Shown: positions 35,531 to 52,030, counted from the first letter of the stretch. The stretch is DNA of 64,000 nucleotides from Hydra vulgaris (GCF_038396675.1 NC_088934.1:32572001-32636000), one strand, 5' to 3'. Made by a program: numbers and translations. The notes: generated from the sequence alone by a model not told the origin.

Positions 35531-38500
35531 CAGTGATATTTTCATTAACGTGAAGTAAAATTTGAAGTAAAAATAATTGACTTCGTTAATGTGAATAAAA
35601 ACTTAAAATTAGGATATATCTGAAGAACGAAAACTGAAATAGAATTGAATATAAGCATCAAAAAACGAAAATAGGAATAGAATTAATAATTATTAACGAA
35701 CGAAAATTATTGAATATTAAAAAAGTTTTGATACAATAATTAGTTTTTTTTTGACAATTAGTTTACAAATTTTACATACTTGGTTTGAAATTGGCGCACA
35801 TGTTTGACCATAACGATGATATTTGAAATGATTATAGAATGTATTAATGGACCGCAAAACTGGTCACGTGCTTGTCATTACGTTAAGTATAAATTCAATG
35901 CGTCCAATCTTTTGTTGTAAAATAAAATAAAAATCTATAGATTCTTAAGAGTTGCAAATCAATCAATAACAGAATAATGAGTTTATCAAGGTTGTTGGCT
36001 GGTAGGAAGCGTGTCAGTCCTGTATGGAAATTCTTCGTTTACGATCAAAAAACTGACAAATCCAAGTGTCTAGTACAGGACATAAATAATGAGGGCGCGT
36101 GTGGCGCATTTCTTGCCGGAAAATATTCCAGTAACTTAGTAGCGCACATTCAGAGAATACATAAAGAGACACACAAATGTTACACGGATGAAAAGAAAAA
36201 ACGAAATGCAGAAAAAATGTTTTTGAAACGTAAAATTGATGAAATCAATTCTACATCTTCCCAAAATAGTGAAAAGACAAAAACCCAGACAATAAGAGAG
36301 AGCTTTGAACACCGAATCACCGCGTGGCCAACGGAATCAAGTGAATATCAAGTGCGTCAGGATAGCGTGATTGAAATGATTGTTAATACCAGCTATCCAA
36401 TGGTATTGCTAGATCAGCCGTCGTTTCGAAAGATGATAAAAACGCTTGACCCAAAATTTAAATTGCCAGGTAATAATCAACACAACTAAATTTTTAAATT
36501 ATTGTTTTAGATTCATTCAATGCTAAACATTTTTTAAATGTTTACCTGTAATTATCGTATCATTAGTGTAACACTATAGTAACTAACTACACAAACTGAT
36601 GTGCATTAAATTTTAACTGATTTAAATTTTATATTGCAGGGTCTGCAACACTGAACAAACGGATAAACGAGCGTTTTCTTCGACAATCTGCACAACTGAA
36701 AGACTTGATAAATCATACACGCAAAGTAACAATTTGTCTTGATGGTTGGACGAAGAAGGGTCTCACAGCATCGTTCCTTGGAGTATCTGCTTGTTTCTAT
36801 GACACCACCATTGATAAAACACGACATGCTTTCCTAAATTTGATGGAACTCCAACATCCGCACACGGGTGAGACGCTTGCCGAATGTTTAAAGAAATGTC
36901 TTGACCAGTGGGGTATTAGAGAAAATCAAGTTATGTTGATTGTTTCAGACAACGGGTCTAATATGGTTAAAGCCATCAGGCTCTTACAGGAAGTGCATGC
37001 AGCTAAGAAATCTGACGAATCTGAATCTTATGAGTTTGAATCTGACGAGTCTGAACATGAAACTGATGAGGAAGAGATCCAGTCTCAGTCAGAACAAACT
37101 GATTTATTCCTACCAGATCATATTCCACATTGTCGAATGCCCTGTATGGCTCACACACTCCAGCTTCTCATAAAACCAGTTTATGAACATTATAGTGCAA
37201 CCATCTTAGAAACGAGACAAGTTGTATCAAGAATTAGGAAATCGAGTGTGGCAATTGAGAAAATTATTGACAAGTGTGGGAAGTCTGTGATAACTGACTG
37301 CACCTCAAGATGGAACAGTACATATCAGATGATTGACCGGCTGTTGAAAATAAAGACATCGGTGAATGAAGTTCTTACAGAAATTGGTACATATTATTTT
37401 ATTATTTATGTTATTAGTGTATATAAATTGTTTTCGGAATTTTATTAAATCTACAAAATTATGTCTTACCTTATTTAAACTAAAAAAACGAAAATGTTAA
37501 TAAATTGTAAGTTCATTAGTCATTATCATTAAAAAACAAGACAGGGCTTATAGTCTTTAAATTAGGTTTACTAATAACACGGAAAGACTTTACCCTGCGT
37601 TTTAAATCACATCACAACAGCATGGAAAAAAGAGACGTATATCAATGACAATTATTAGTTATTACAATTGTTATTAGTAAACTTTAATTACAGATAGTTT
37701 ACTTAAATTTAGGAATCGACACATTCAAAGCAAGTGAATGGGTTCGTCTTCAAAACATTTCTTCACTTTTGAAACCATTTGCAGTACAAACAGATATACT
37801 TCAGACCGATGACCAGTCTCTTTCACAGGTTCTACCATCTATACTCAATTTGGAATGCCATTTAAAAGAATATCCTACCAACAAGTCTTTGACAGCGAAT
37901 CTTCTTGGAGATCTACGTCAACGGTTTCAATCAATTCTGCGGCCGGACTCAGATACGTTTAATCCTCTTCCGTCTGCTGCATGTTTGTAAGATCCAACCG
38001 TTGCTGTCTTTATACTCACACCGGAAATGGACACCTTGCTCCATGCAGCAAAGATGTATATAATAAAAGCTTGTGGAGTAGAATAAGAATTACAAGCTGC
38101 TGCTGAGTCAAATGGATCTGAATGTAAATTTGCTGCCATAAAGCGCTTTAAGTTCTTGTCAAATAAAATCTTTACAAAAGAAGGTAAGATTTATAACCAA
38201 GACAATATCACTGTTGCAAGTCAGCTGTCAAGGTATTTGGTTGACATAAGCGGTGATGAAGCGCTGCCAAGTAACGGCCTGCTCTTTTGGAAACAAAACA
38301 AAAGCAAGTATAGCAAGATTGCAATTTTGGCTGAAGATTTACTGTCCGCCCCAGCATCACAGGCGTTTGTAGAAAGGATTTTTTCACTTTGTGGAATTTT
38401 AACTGTTGGTCGCCGCAATCGAATGAAAAAATCATTAGAGATAAGAGTTTTTATGAAACTGAACAAAAACTTGTAATTATAATTCAACCAGATATTTTCT

Positions 38501-39577
38501 TTCAACTTCAAAAAAAAAATCTTATTATAACTCAATTGAATCATTGAATATTTTATGACTATTTGTATGGTTATTTAGATGTTTATTACTAAGTTAAAAA
38601 ATTTTTTAAACTTCTTTCTTGAAACTTATGTATTACATTATTTCTTGAAATAATGATAGGGGAGACCGGGGCTAGTTGTCAGCAGGGGTAAGTTGACGAA
38701 TTGCGTTTATGTGCAGAGTCTTTTATCAAAAAGTATCAGAAATCTTAGAGAACTTTCCTAATTGATCATTTCATCTTGGGTCCTATGAATAAAACTACTA
38801 TAAATATTCCAGTCACAACTGATTTACTACTATCAGTCAGGTTTTTTTAGTAGTTGTCGTTTTTCAGGATCTTTAGGCAGTTTATTGAAAAGCTTTTGGG
38901 GTTTATTGGCAAAATTTTCACAGGGGAAGCTGAAAAACAAAAATATCTTTATAAAATCAATTTTTTTTTTAAATTATTATTTGTAACAATATTGAAAAAA
39001 TTTATTTTTACTAAAAAAAAAAATTTTTAATTTATTTTTTACAAAAAAATTTTTTTATGGGATTTTGTTACCAGGAACAAAGGTGGGGTGTTGTTTTGGC
39101 TTCATATTCGAACTACTAACTGCTTCTAGCTCATAGAAATATTAAAAAATTTTTATAAATTTTTACTCACTAATACGTTTGTAATCTTTATTATAGTTTG
39201 CGCCGACTTACCCCGGGGTGGGGTAATTTTTTTTTTTTTTTTAAGGCCCCGGAAGGAGCCATAAGATTTTTTTTTTTAATGAATGCAACAAGTGCAAGTT
39301 ACCCAAATTCATAAACTTCAAGATTGCACTTTAACTTTTTCAAAAAAATGTGTCGTTAGGACTACTAATTGCTGTGAAATTTGATAGAAGTAAAATATGA
39401 ACTGATTTAAAAACTGAAATAAGAATTAAAATGATTGAAATCATAAGAACTGAACTGAAATTGATTTAATCAGAACTGATTCAAAAGAAGTAAAATTAAA
39501 ATTAGAAATTATATCAATGCTTCAAGAACTAAGTAAAATTGGAAATTGAAATTATATTTAGAACTTAAATATCAATG
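35531..39577 (+). mobile_element. hAT element copy B (4,047 bp)
   Basis: Starts CAGTGATATTTTCATTAACG at 35531 and ends at 39577. The flanks are CAATATGA (35523-35530) on the left and ATATATAT (39578-39585) on the right. See copy A for the swapped duplications. Its right end reads ATATCAATG where copy A has ATATCATTG. Confidence 0.95.
35977..38476 (+). pseudogene. hAT transposase with BED finger, copy B (3 exons)
   Basis: Exon 1 (35977-36469) encodes a BED-type zinc finger (VSPVWKFF..C....C..HIQRIH) and ends LDPKFKLPG at a GT donor. Exon 2 (36640-37386) keeps the phase and carries the catalytic core: TICLDGWTKKG, SDNGSNMVKAI, an acidic insert (SDESESYEFESDESEHETDE), CMAHTLQLLI and TSRWNSTYQM. 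Exon 3 (37713-38476) ends in the hAT dimerisation domain (YSKIAILAEDLLSAPASQAF, ERIFSLCGIL). GT/AG junctions join in frame at each step. Two in-frame TAA codons (37988-37990 and 38084-38086) truncate the protein before the dimerisation domain. The same stops in copy A show they were present before the copies separated, or were spread by gene conversion. Confidence 0.88.
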
Positions 39578-39955
<378 letters not shown>

Positions 39956-39960
39956 CACCG

Positions 39961-39989
39961 CTCATTTAATTAAAACAGTAAGGAACAGC
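39961..39989 (+). other. 29-bp exact copy of P-type transposase coding sequence
   Basis: These bases (starting CTCATTTAATTAAAACAGTA) equal the coding strand of the transposase at 32163-32135, the region encoding [10 protein letters not shown]. They stand alone between TA tracts, like filler DNA at a repair junction. Confidence 0.9.
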
Positions 39990-40165
39990 ATATATATATA
40001 TATCGCTAATACAAGAGAGGACTAGAATTTTTTTTTATAGATAAAATATTTTTCCGTATAAATTCTAAATTTTTGAATGTTTGTTTTCTGGTTTTGATAT
40101 TTTTAGCCATAATTTCATTTAAAGTTTTTCATTTTCACGAGTTTGAGTATGGTAACATTGTATAT

Positions 40166-40218
<53 letters not shown>

Positions 40219-40336
40219 AAATATATAAAAAGACTTATCTAACTTTTTCTAATTTATCTTACTTTTTACTAATTTATTACTGCTCTGTTCTTTAAGAACA
40301 TTGAGCACTCTATTTGTAAAATACACTAACATAATT

Positions 40337-40411
<75 letters not shown>

Positions 40412-40773
40412 CATACAATTTATAGTAGGGTGACCTGACTGAGGTAGGAGCTCCTTAAACTTGGATGGCAATCTTCCTAGTGGTAGTGTCACAATAGAAA
40501 TACCCAGTTCTGACCTTAATGAAACAACACTCTCTTTCACTACAAATCAATCTGAGCAGAAAGTTAACCTGAAAATTTTTGTTTATTATAAATTTAAAAC
40601 TATTGTGTGTATATTTTAATTTTGTTTTACATTTTGATCAGGGTCCTTTGGATTTAAATTCTTATGGGCATTACCTATGACTTATTGACACAAACAAATC
40701 AAAACATTTTCTCAAATTAATATTTTTAATGACAAATAAATTACTATGCCAAGTATGTTTTTATGAAGTTTGT
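39990..40773. other. P-like element 1 non-coding middle: TA arrays and a LINE-tail scrap
   Basis: (TA)n arrays lie at about 40163-40214 and 40340-40408. Bases 40255-40310 (CTGTTCTTTAAGAACATTGA) resemble the sequence before the orphan LINE tail at 14500. The rest is featureless. Confidence 0.5.
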
Positions 40774-40789
40774 GGCTATGAAAATAGCC
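40774..40789 (-). promoter_or_regulatory. Histone-type 3' stem-loop (copy 3), after the zinc-finger gene
   Basis: On the minus strand, GGCTATTTTCATAGCC is flanked by AAAAAC and ACAAAC. It lies about 30 nt beyond the zinc-finger gene stop at 40820, the usual distance for histone genes. Confidence 0.55.
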
Positions 40790-40819
40790 GTTTTTGAATG
40801 TGATATTACATTAAACTAT

Positions 40820-41827
40820 TTATTCAAATCCAATTGATGTTTTTTTCATTTTTGAACGGAGTGATTTTGACTTTGTTTGATTCTCTTTAAGTTTGTGGGT
40901 ACTTAGTTTTTCTTTTGCATATGAAAAAGATCTCACTCTAACATAAAGTGTAACCAGATGATAAAATAAGTTTAAAGACAGTTCTTTGGATACTTGATTT
41001 GTGCAAAGACTACGAAGTTCAGATATGCTTGCCATAACAACACTGTTTTTTAAAATTTCGGTTACAATCAGTTCTGAATCAATTTTTTTTTTTGCCATAA
41101 CCGCGAACTGCGAATTCTGCAATAAAATGTACCGAATACATAACCACTTAGATACAAGATAATTTCTTTATCTCTATCTGAAAGTTCATCTGACGATAAA
41201 TCATTTGAATTTACAAACGAATTATTGCAAAATGAGTTTGTAAGAAATGCTAAAACATGATTGCAAAGTTCATAGCCAAGAAGTCTAGTTGTTTTTTTAG
41301 TCAGACTGTTAATGAAAATTCCTCTATCACAATTAATATCTTTGTAAAATTGAGGATAAAACTTTTCTGAATCGCCATTATCTTTAAAACTAGCTATTGT
41401 TGCCTCTAATAGAGATAGGGTTTGTTGTGAATTTTCTAATAGCATTGCATGATTAATTCTTAACTCATTTCTATACAAATCAGGATAGCATTCGTCTTCA
41501 ATCAAGGTAGTAATGCTTTTATCAAGCAGACTTTTAAATTCTCTGAGAAGAATAGGTGGTTGAGAATTTTGTAATGTTAAATCCAAAGGAATACTTTAAT
41601 GTTTTTTGCCTTGTATTTGTATGCCTTGTAAGGCCTCTTTGAGATATGCACTTCTTAGAGCAAATTGTGCAAGAAAATGTGCTTTCAACAGGTTCACTAG
41701 ACAACTCTAACACCAAGGCGTCTAAATCTTTATTAAAATTTTTGTCTGCAAAAAGAAAATCATTTTCCAAAGAAAAAAATAATGTTTCAATATCAAATTC
41801 ACTATCGAACTCTTTTTCCGTTTCCAT
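40820..41827 (-). pseudogene. C2H2 zinc-finger companion protein of P-like element 1
   Basis: ATG at 41827 starts an acidic leader (METEKEFDSEFDIETLFFSL), then one C2H2-like finger (CTICSKKCISQRGLTRH; the second His is replaced by Gln in this frame). After a frameshift near 41570, a helical segment runs to 41068 and contains EIILYLSGYVFGTFYCRIR. After a second frameshift in an A11 run near 41090, a basic tail LYVRVRSFSYAKEKLSTHKL ends at 40820. The homologue at 42107-43462 has the same order, so this is a real gene family. No enzyme motif is visible. A DNA-binding or regulatory partner of the transposase is inference. Confidence 0.7.
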
Positions 41828-42106
41828 ACTTTGTGCACTCTGTTCCTGGCCGTTCGACAGTTTTCAAGTGTTTTTAACGAATATTAGAAAAATCACATAA
41901 TACGGCCCGAGTGACCAGACTATCTATTTCTTATGACTATGGTATAACAAATATATATTAAGCTGAGATGAAACTCAAAGAACAGCTGAAAGCATAGTTT
42001 ATAGACTTAACTGGTTTGGAAACTCGGTGTTTTGCGTAAAAAAAAACTCATTAAGGTGAACGCTGTGATCACGTGACATTGACGGTGCACAGCACAAAAA
42101 TTTACT

Positions 42107-43462
42107 ATGGCTTCAGAGAGAGAAGACGATGACTATTTTTGTAATAATGACCTTATAATGCTATTGGAAAGTTTTGAAAAAGATATTGAACTTCAAAATT
42201 ATACTGAAGCTATTGTCGAAGATGTTAGTACTTTTTCCTAGTAAGATAAAAAAGTGAAAAATGTTTCTTTATGTAAATTATTTACGTAGCATAAACAAAC
42301 ATTTGTTTTTAGGTTTTTTTATTAGTGATCAAATTAAGCGAAAGATAAGCGATTGAGTGACTGATTATATTTTGTTTTTTAAACATATATCTTACTTAAA
42401 ACTATTTTTAGCTTAGCCCTGGATCCTTCCCATGTAATGTATGCGTTAAAGTTTTTAGAAGTAAAGGAGGGCTGAAATTGCATATCTCTAAAAAGCACCC
42501 CAACAATATTATCGTTGATGAACCTGTTAATAATCCAGTTTTTAACACTGAGATTTTGTTCTCACTACTAAAAAAAGTGTCTTGCAAGATTATAGAAAGC
42601 TCAATTTATGGTGACAAAATAATTGAAATTGTTTAAAAATTTCAGGTTGACCAGATAAAAGATGAGATTCAGTTTGATAGAATAATTGAAACTTGTAGTA
42701 AAATTTCTCTAAAAAGTTTGAATGAGTTTTATGCAGATTATTTTGGCAGAATAGTAATCAACAGTAGGCAAATTTTTAATTGTGATGCTGAATATGAAGA
42801 TACTGCTACATTATTATTAGGCAAACTTGCTGACAGCATAGCATCTTATTATAGGGCTAATATATCTAGTGTCAGTGATAAAAAGATATCAAGTAGACAA
42901 ACAATATGTGAAAGGGAAAAGTATGGCTTGCAATATCTAGGAGGTTACTGCATCCACAAATTAAAAAAAAAAATCCAAAGTTTTCGAACAAATAATGACA
43001 CTGCTATGCAACAAGCAATATCAATATTAAAAAGCTGCCAATCTGAAACAAAAAATATTCCAGACCAAAAACTTATCAATGCTCTTAGCCGTGGAGGACT
43101 CACTGGTATAACAATTGAGTTTGAGCAAATATTAGTTATAGCGGAAAAAGCATTTTGTTTATATACAGAACAGTCAGAATTAACTAAAAGCATAGACAGA
43201 TTTCTTGACAGAAAAAACATTAAATGATCAAGATATAGATGAATATTACAGGGTTATTCTTGAAAGCTGTGATTTAAAAATTCAAAAAGATATACAAAAA
43301 TCTACTTTGTGTTCAATACTGAGATTATATTTTAGAGTTCGAAGTCATTCATTTGTCAAAGACATTGTTAATAAACACAAAGCAAAAAAAAAAACAGGAG
43401 AACTATCTAAAAAAGGATTACGTACTAATATGAAACAATCACATAAACTGAAAGACAAATAA
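42107..43462 (+). pseudogene. C2H2 zinc-finger companion gene of P-like element 2
   Basis: Exon 1 (42107-42240) encodes an acidic leader (MASEREDDDYFCNNDLIMLL). A GTAAG...TTAG intron (42241-42416) joins in frame to a complete C2H2 finger (CNVCVKVFRSKGGLKLH, second His four residues on). A helical region follows with YGLQYLGGYCIHKLKKKI, LINALSRGGLTGITIEFE and a C-terminal LRLYFRVRSHSFVKDIVNKH plus a Lys-rich end at 43462. One in-frame TAA (about 42634) and one frameshift in an A run (about 43215) break it. The finger is intact here but not in the P-like 1 copy. Homology in order and sequence with 40820-41827 supports a conserved second gene of these transposons. Function is unknown. Confidence 0.7.
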
Positions 43463-43534
43463 TATATATATATATATGTAGTTTTATAAAAGTTTTGAAT
43501 AGAAATAGTTGTTATAATGTAAGTAGTTTGTAAA

Positions 43535-44515
43535 TCATGTTTTTTTTCTCTTTCTTTTTGGTATAAGATCTTCAGACACATTTATCCAAGACTTTTTTTT
43601 TATATAAGAGCCTCTAGTATTTCCAGTGTTAAGCGAAACACTTCTTTGGATGCGTGTTGCATTAGAATTGTATCCAAACTGTTTAGCATCAGGGTTATCT
43701 GAATGTCGCCCTATTTGTCTTTGAGCACTGAAATATTTCTCTAATGGATCTTGACAAAATCTATTAGTAAGTACATAAGACATACCCTCTGCTAACAGAA
43801 ACCTTGTAACTTCTACAATTGAGTTACATGTCATTATTAGGCCTTCATGAGTCTGATGTGAAATGAACATTTTATCCTTAGCCTCATAAGAGTATTGACA
43901 ACTAGAAGTATTGTCCACTCTTTCATCTATAGATCTTTTCCAGTCTTTAAAATAATCCAAAAAATCATTTAAAAGGAAATTAAATCGTAAATCATTTTGG
44001 TCTGTGTATTTTTGAAGGAAAGGTTTTATATTAATTTTATGTTCTTCAAGAGATCTACTGTTAACACAATCAAAAAACATGTCCATTTTTTCACAAAAAC
44101 TAGCTGTCTCTTTATGTTCCTCAGTTCCAAAGGTTTTCAAAACAGATGCTACGGTTTGACTTAAAATTTGGGTAGCTAGTTTTACAGTCATAGCAGAGTA
44201 AAAGTTTATGTGTATGTGCTCATTAGTTAACTTAGGCATAAGTTTTAAACCATCGTCTAAATCTTCATAATACAATTGAGTAATGTGCTGCCACAGAAAG
44301 TATTTTCCATTGTTCCACAAGTAGCGTGTACATTTTCCTGCGCCAGAGTTTAATAAGCAATTTCGAGCAGTTTTCATCAGGTGTGGTGGGTCTGCTACAA
44401 AGTATATGTATCTATATTTGGCATACAAATTTATTGTTTTAAAAATAACAGGAGTATTCATATCTCCACACATATAACGGTGAATTTTAATCATTGTTCG
44501 GTCAACACTGTTCAA
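43535..44515 (-). pseudogene. P-type transposase, 5'-truncated (P-like element 2)
   Basis: An open frame of 326 codons covers the C-terminal half of a P/THAP9-type transposase: PPHLMKTARNCLLNSGAGKC, YLWNNGKYFLWQHI, FYSAMTVKLATQIL, SHQTHEGLIMTCNSIVEVTR and NRFCQDPLEKYFSAQRQIGR with the catalytic Glu, ending in a basic KRKRKKT tail. The THAP domain, coiled coil and first catalytic Asp are missing, and only about 200 bp separate the frame from the terminal repeat. An internal deletion has therefore removed the 5' half. The remaining frame has no stops, unlike most relics here. Confidence 0.85.
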
Positions 44516-44727
44516 TGATGTACAAAAAAAATCACTTATAAATAATCACTACAGATAATCTGTGAAATAAAGGAATAATCTGTTTGCAATATCACTTAGC
44601 AATAAACGCCGTAAAAAGTTTGTGTGCACTGTCACGCTTCATTTACGCTCTATTTTTGTGTCAAAAGGTTAAACAATAGATTTTACGGAGTTTCCAAACC
44701 AGTAAAGTCTATAAACTATGCTGAAAG

Positions 44728-45097
44728 CCTTATTTTTAATCTTAAAAAATGTCCTTTTGTTACTTAAAAGCATGACTAAAAGTGTTCATAATTTGCATAA
44801 TAAATAAAGCAAAGTACATAACATTCAAAAAATAATTTCAAAAAATATAATTTAAATGAGTTAAGGATAGGATGATATAAATAATTTTTTGGTTGCCAGT
44901 ATATTGCTATGTGCGTTGCTATGCGTTTTTAAAATACATAGTACAAAATTTTGTTTAATAACAAAAAAACTAAATTATATTTTAAACTTTTTTTTCACAA
45001 TAAGAAAGCCGAATAAATTTTGTACAAAAATCAACCAACATAAAAAAAATGATTTTTTTTTGAATTTTGTGCCTTTTTTTTATAGGTGAACCACCTT
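44728..45097. other. MULE 2 5' terminal region
   Basis: Non-coding sequence between the P-like 2 insertion and the MULE 2 right terminal repeat. No promoter motif can be called with confidence. Confidence 0.45.
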
Positions 45098-48860
<3,763 letters not shown>

Positions 48861-49147
48861 CAGGGCCGTAGGGAGGGGGAGCATGTGCTTTCCCTCCCCT
48901 CCCCTCCTCCGCCTTGTCCTATTTGCGCTCCTAATATGTTGCAATATAATATTAAATTAAATAATAAAAATTAGTGTTTATTGATAAAAATTAAAAAACT
49001 GGAATATTTATTTAATATTATAGCTATTTTAGTAAATACGCGTCACAAAGACTCTTGGCGGGCCTGCATATGATTAGTTTGCGTCTAAAAACAATTAGCT
49101 TGGGTTCCATTCGTTGTTTTTTTCCCGCGCTACGGCACTTAATTATA

Positions 49148-49252
49148 ACAAAATAAATAAATGTGATTTAAGTTAGAACATTGTTGTGTATCTTATACAA
49201 TGTATAAGATACAAAACAATGTTCTAACTTAAATCACATTTATTTATTTTGT
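49148..49252. repeat. 105-bp foldback
   Basis: Arms of 52 bp (49148-49199 and 49201-49252) are reverse complements with about one mismatch around a single-base centre. The outer end begins ACAAAATAAATAAATGTG. Confidence 0.92.
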
Positions 49253-49854
49253 ATAATATACATGTATAATATACATGGTTTAGTTTCCTAATTTATCTGT
49301 TGTTTCATTTCAAATTTCTCTCGATTTTAAATACAAGTTATTGGGTTGACTCGTTAAATCATTAATTGATTTGATGATAGGTGAATTGATATGTTTTTAA
49401 TTTTTTTTCTTTAGATTTTTTAAATTTACAACTTTTTACATAAATTTGATATACAATTAGCTATAAGATTTCGATAACAAAATACTGGTATTAACATTAT
49501 ATTTGTATTGTTATTCGGGCTAGTTGCAAAGTAGGGAAGTTATTGCAGTGTGGTTTAAAAGATTTTTTCTATTTTTTTAACAAAATATTTTAAATTTACA
49601 TAACTACAATGGTAACACGCCTAGTAATAATAAAAAATTGTAAAAGGTAATACTGTAATTTGAGTACTACTGTAAACTAAGAAGTATGTTAATAAGTACA
49701 TGATTTTTTAAATATATTTTGTATGACTATTTTCAATTTATTATTTGTTTTAAAAATGTATATTTCTGTAATTTAATTGGTCAATTACTGAATAAAATGC
49801 AAATTCGAACAAAATAATTTAAAAAAAAACAATATTTAATACAAGAATTGGTAG
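49253..49854. other. AT-rich non-coding part of hAT element 4
   Basis: No feature recognised. Confidence 0.45.
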
Positions 49855-50632
49855 TGAAAAAACGTCCCTTGTGCACAAATATTGTTTTTATAATCAACAA
49901 AAATCGATTTTGGGTTGTGCTGTTGTAGTTTTATTTCCTTCATATATTTAAGATTGTGATTTTACTATCAACTGTGCAAAAATGAAGTTTTCATGCATTT
50001 TATATTCAAGGTTTGTGCATTTAGTGGAATAGTTACTTTAATTTTATCTTTTGAACAAAGCAGACACAGCTTGTTTTAATGAAAATGATGACTTTTACCC
50101 ATGATGGCATACTGACGAGTTGGGGGTGTTGAAATATTGACGAGTTGGGAAAGCCTTTTTTTTTTTATAAGAAAAACTTATTTTCAAGTAAAGTTAAAAG
50201 GAAGCGATGCTCCAACATTTTTTTTTGGTCAAAAAAATACGTAAAACGCAATATATCCTATGCGCATGCGCAAAATTTTACAATGCTGGTGTGTAGCATG
50301 GAATGGTAAATTAGGATGGTTTTGAGTAATTTCTGACTTTTCTGAGGGAAGAATCTGAGGTTAAATGAAATTATTAGGTTACCCTCGATCCTAACTAGCC
50401 CCATCCTCCCCTATGCCATCATAGGAGCAGTGGTTGCCTATGATGGCATACTTGTGCTTTTTTTTACAATAAGAATAACTTATAAAAAAAATAAAACTGA
50501 TGAAAACTCCCAAGGTAATTATTGTTCTAGATGTAACAAGGAATGTATCCATATCAAAACTTTTATTATTGGTCTTCAGGATACTGAATAATGAAGCTTC
50601 AAAGTTAAGTATGCCATCATAGGCGCCTTTCC
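49855..50632. mobile_element. Left-truncated copy of the 892-bp TIR element
   Basis: Homologous to about 47609-48386: shared GTCCCTTGTGCACAAATATTG-like start, ATGGCATACTGACGAGTTG.G, GGAGCAGTGGTTGCCTATGA and the right end GTATGCCATCATAGGCGCCT. The left inverted repeat is missing. The mariner at 50635 is inserted at the last bases of the right end. Confidence 0.88.
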
Positions 50633-50634
50633 TA

Positions 50635-51907
50635 CTGTGGTCAAAAAGTAAGGTGAATTTTTAATTTAAACTTCCCGCCTTATTCGAATCGTCCAATCTT
50701 TTTTATTTTTAAGTTGGTAGGAATGTCATTAACATTTGTGCCAAATTACATGTCAAACTCATAATTATTTTTTTTTGTTTACGCTTGTTTCTGAAGTACC
50801 AAAAGTGCATTCGGCGATTTTCACGATGTCTAATTTTGTTGAGCAAAGAAGTGCTATTAAATTTTGTTCGTGGAATGATATTTCTGCTGCTGAAACGTAT
50901 CGAATGTTGCAAAAGGCCTTCGGTGAAGAGACTATGTCTCAAAAAAATGTTTACAAGTGGTACAAAGACTTCACAGAAGGCCGAGAACGTGTTGATGACT
51001 TGGAACGCTCCGGACGACCATCGACTTCGATTGATGATCGCCACATCAACAAAATCAAAGAATTGTTGCTTACAAATCGTCGGTTAACCATTCGAGACCT
51101 TGTTGACATGGTTGGAATATCATTTGGGTCGGTGCAAGCGATTTTAAAGGATCATTTGGGCCTCAGAAGACTCAAATCACGTTTGGTGCCGAAATTTCTC
51201 AATTTCTTTGAAAAAGAGCGTCGCGTTAAAACGTGTGAAGCAATGCTTTCTGACTATCAAGACGTCTAAAAACAAATTATTACTGGCGATGAGACTTGGG
51301 TCTACGCATACGACCCTGAAACAACCGACCAATCGAGTGAATACCGTGAAAAAGGCGAGCCGAGACCGAAGCAACCACGTCAAAGTCGCTCAAAAATCAA
51401 GGTCATGTTGACTGTTTTCTTTGATTATTGTGGTGTCGTGCACTACGAATTCCTTCCAACTGGCCAAACTGTCAACAAGGAATATTATTTAAGCGTTATG
51501 CGACGTTTGCGTGAAGATATTCGCAAAAAGAGACCGGAATTATGGGCCAATAACTCTTGGATTTTGCACCACGATAATGCGCCTTCGCACACAGCACTGG
51601 TTCTTCGTGAGTTTTTCGCCAAAAACTCTACCCATGTTGCTCCACAACCACCGTATTCGCCCGACTTAGCACCGTGTGACTTCTGGCTGATCCCATAGCT
51701 CAAGAAACCACTCCGGGGAAATCGTTTTGAGTCCATTGAAGAGATCCAACGTGAATCGGCACGCGCATTGAAGGCTATCCCTACCGAGGACTTTTTGGCA
51801 TGCTTCGAAGACTGGAAAAAACGTTGGCAAAAGTGCATTGGGCCCGGGGGGGATTAAATAAAGATTTTTCATTTTATAAAAAAATTCACCTTACTTTTTG
51901 ATCACAG
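50635..51907 (+). mobile_element. mariner element 2
   Basis: Bounded by TA duplications (50633-50634 and 51908-51909). Inverted ends CTGTGGTCAAAAAGTAAGGT and CTGTGATCAAAAAGTAAGGT are near-identical over about 28 bp. The element is 1,273 bp. GC content is higher than in the surroundings. Confidence 0.95.
50826..51857 (+). pseudogene. mariner transposase (DD34D), two stop codons only
   Basis: One frame from ATG 50826 to TAA 51855-51857 spans 344 codons, full mariner length. It has the N-terminal HTH (EQRSAIKFCSWNDISAAETY), a second HTH (LTIRDLVDMVGISFGSVQAI), ITGDETWVYAYDPE with the first Asp, HHDNAPSHTA with the second and YSPDLAPCDFWL with the third. Exactly 34 residues lie between the last two Asp, the mariner signature. 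TAA at 51267-51269 and TAG at 51696-51698 are the only defects. The second replaces the Lys usually found before LKKPLRG by one base change. Recently inactivated. Confidence 0.93.
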
Positions 51908-52028
<121 letters not shown>

Positions 52029-52030
52029 GA

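Larger units (their letters stand above)
41993..44720. mobile_element. P-like element 2 (2,728 bp), two convergent genes
   Basis: The terminal repeats start CATAGTTTATAGACTTAACT (41993) and CATAGTTTATAGACTTTACT (complement, from 44720) and match at about 34 of 35 bases. The target duplication CTGAAAG occurs at 41986-41992 and 44721-44727. The zinc-finger gene reads right from the left end and the transposase fragment reads left from the right end, meeting near 43500. It is inserted in the 5' region of MULE 2, only 44 bp from the end of P-like element 1. Confidence 0.9.
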
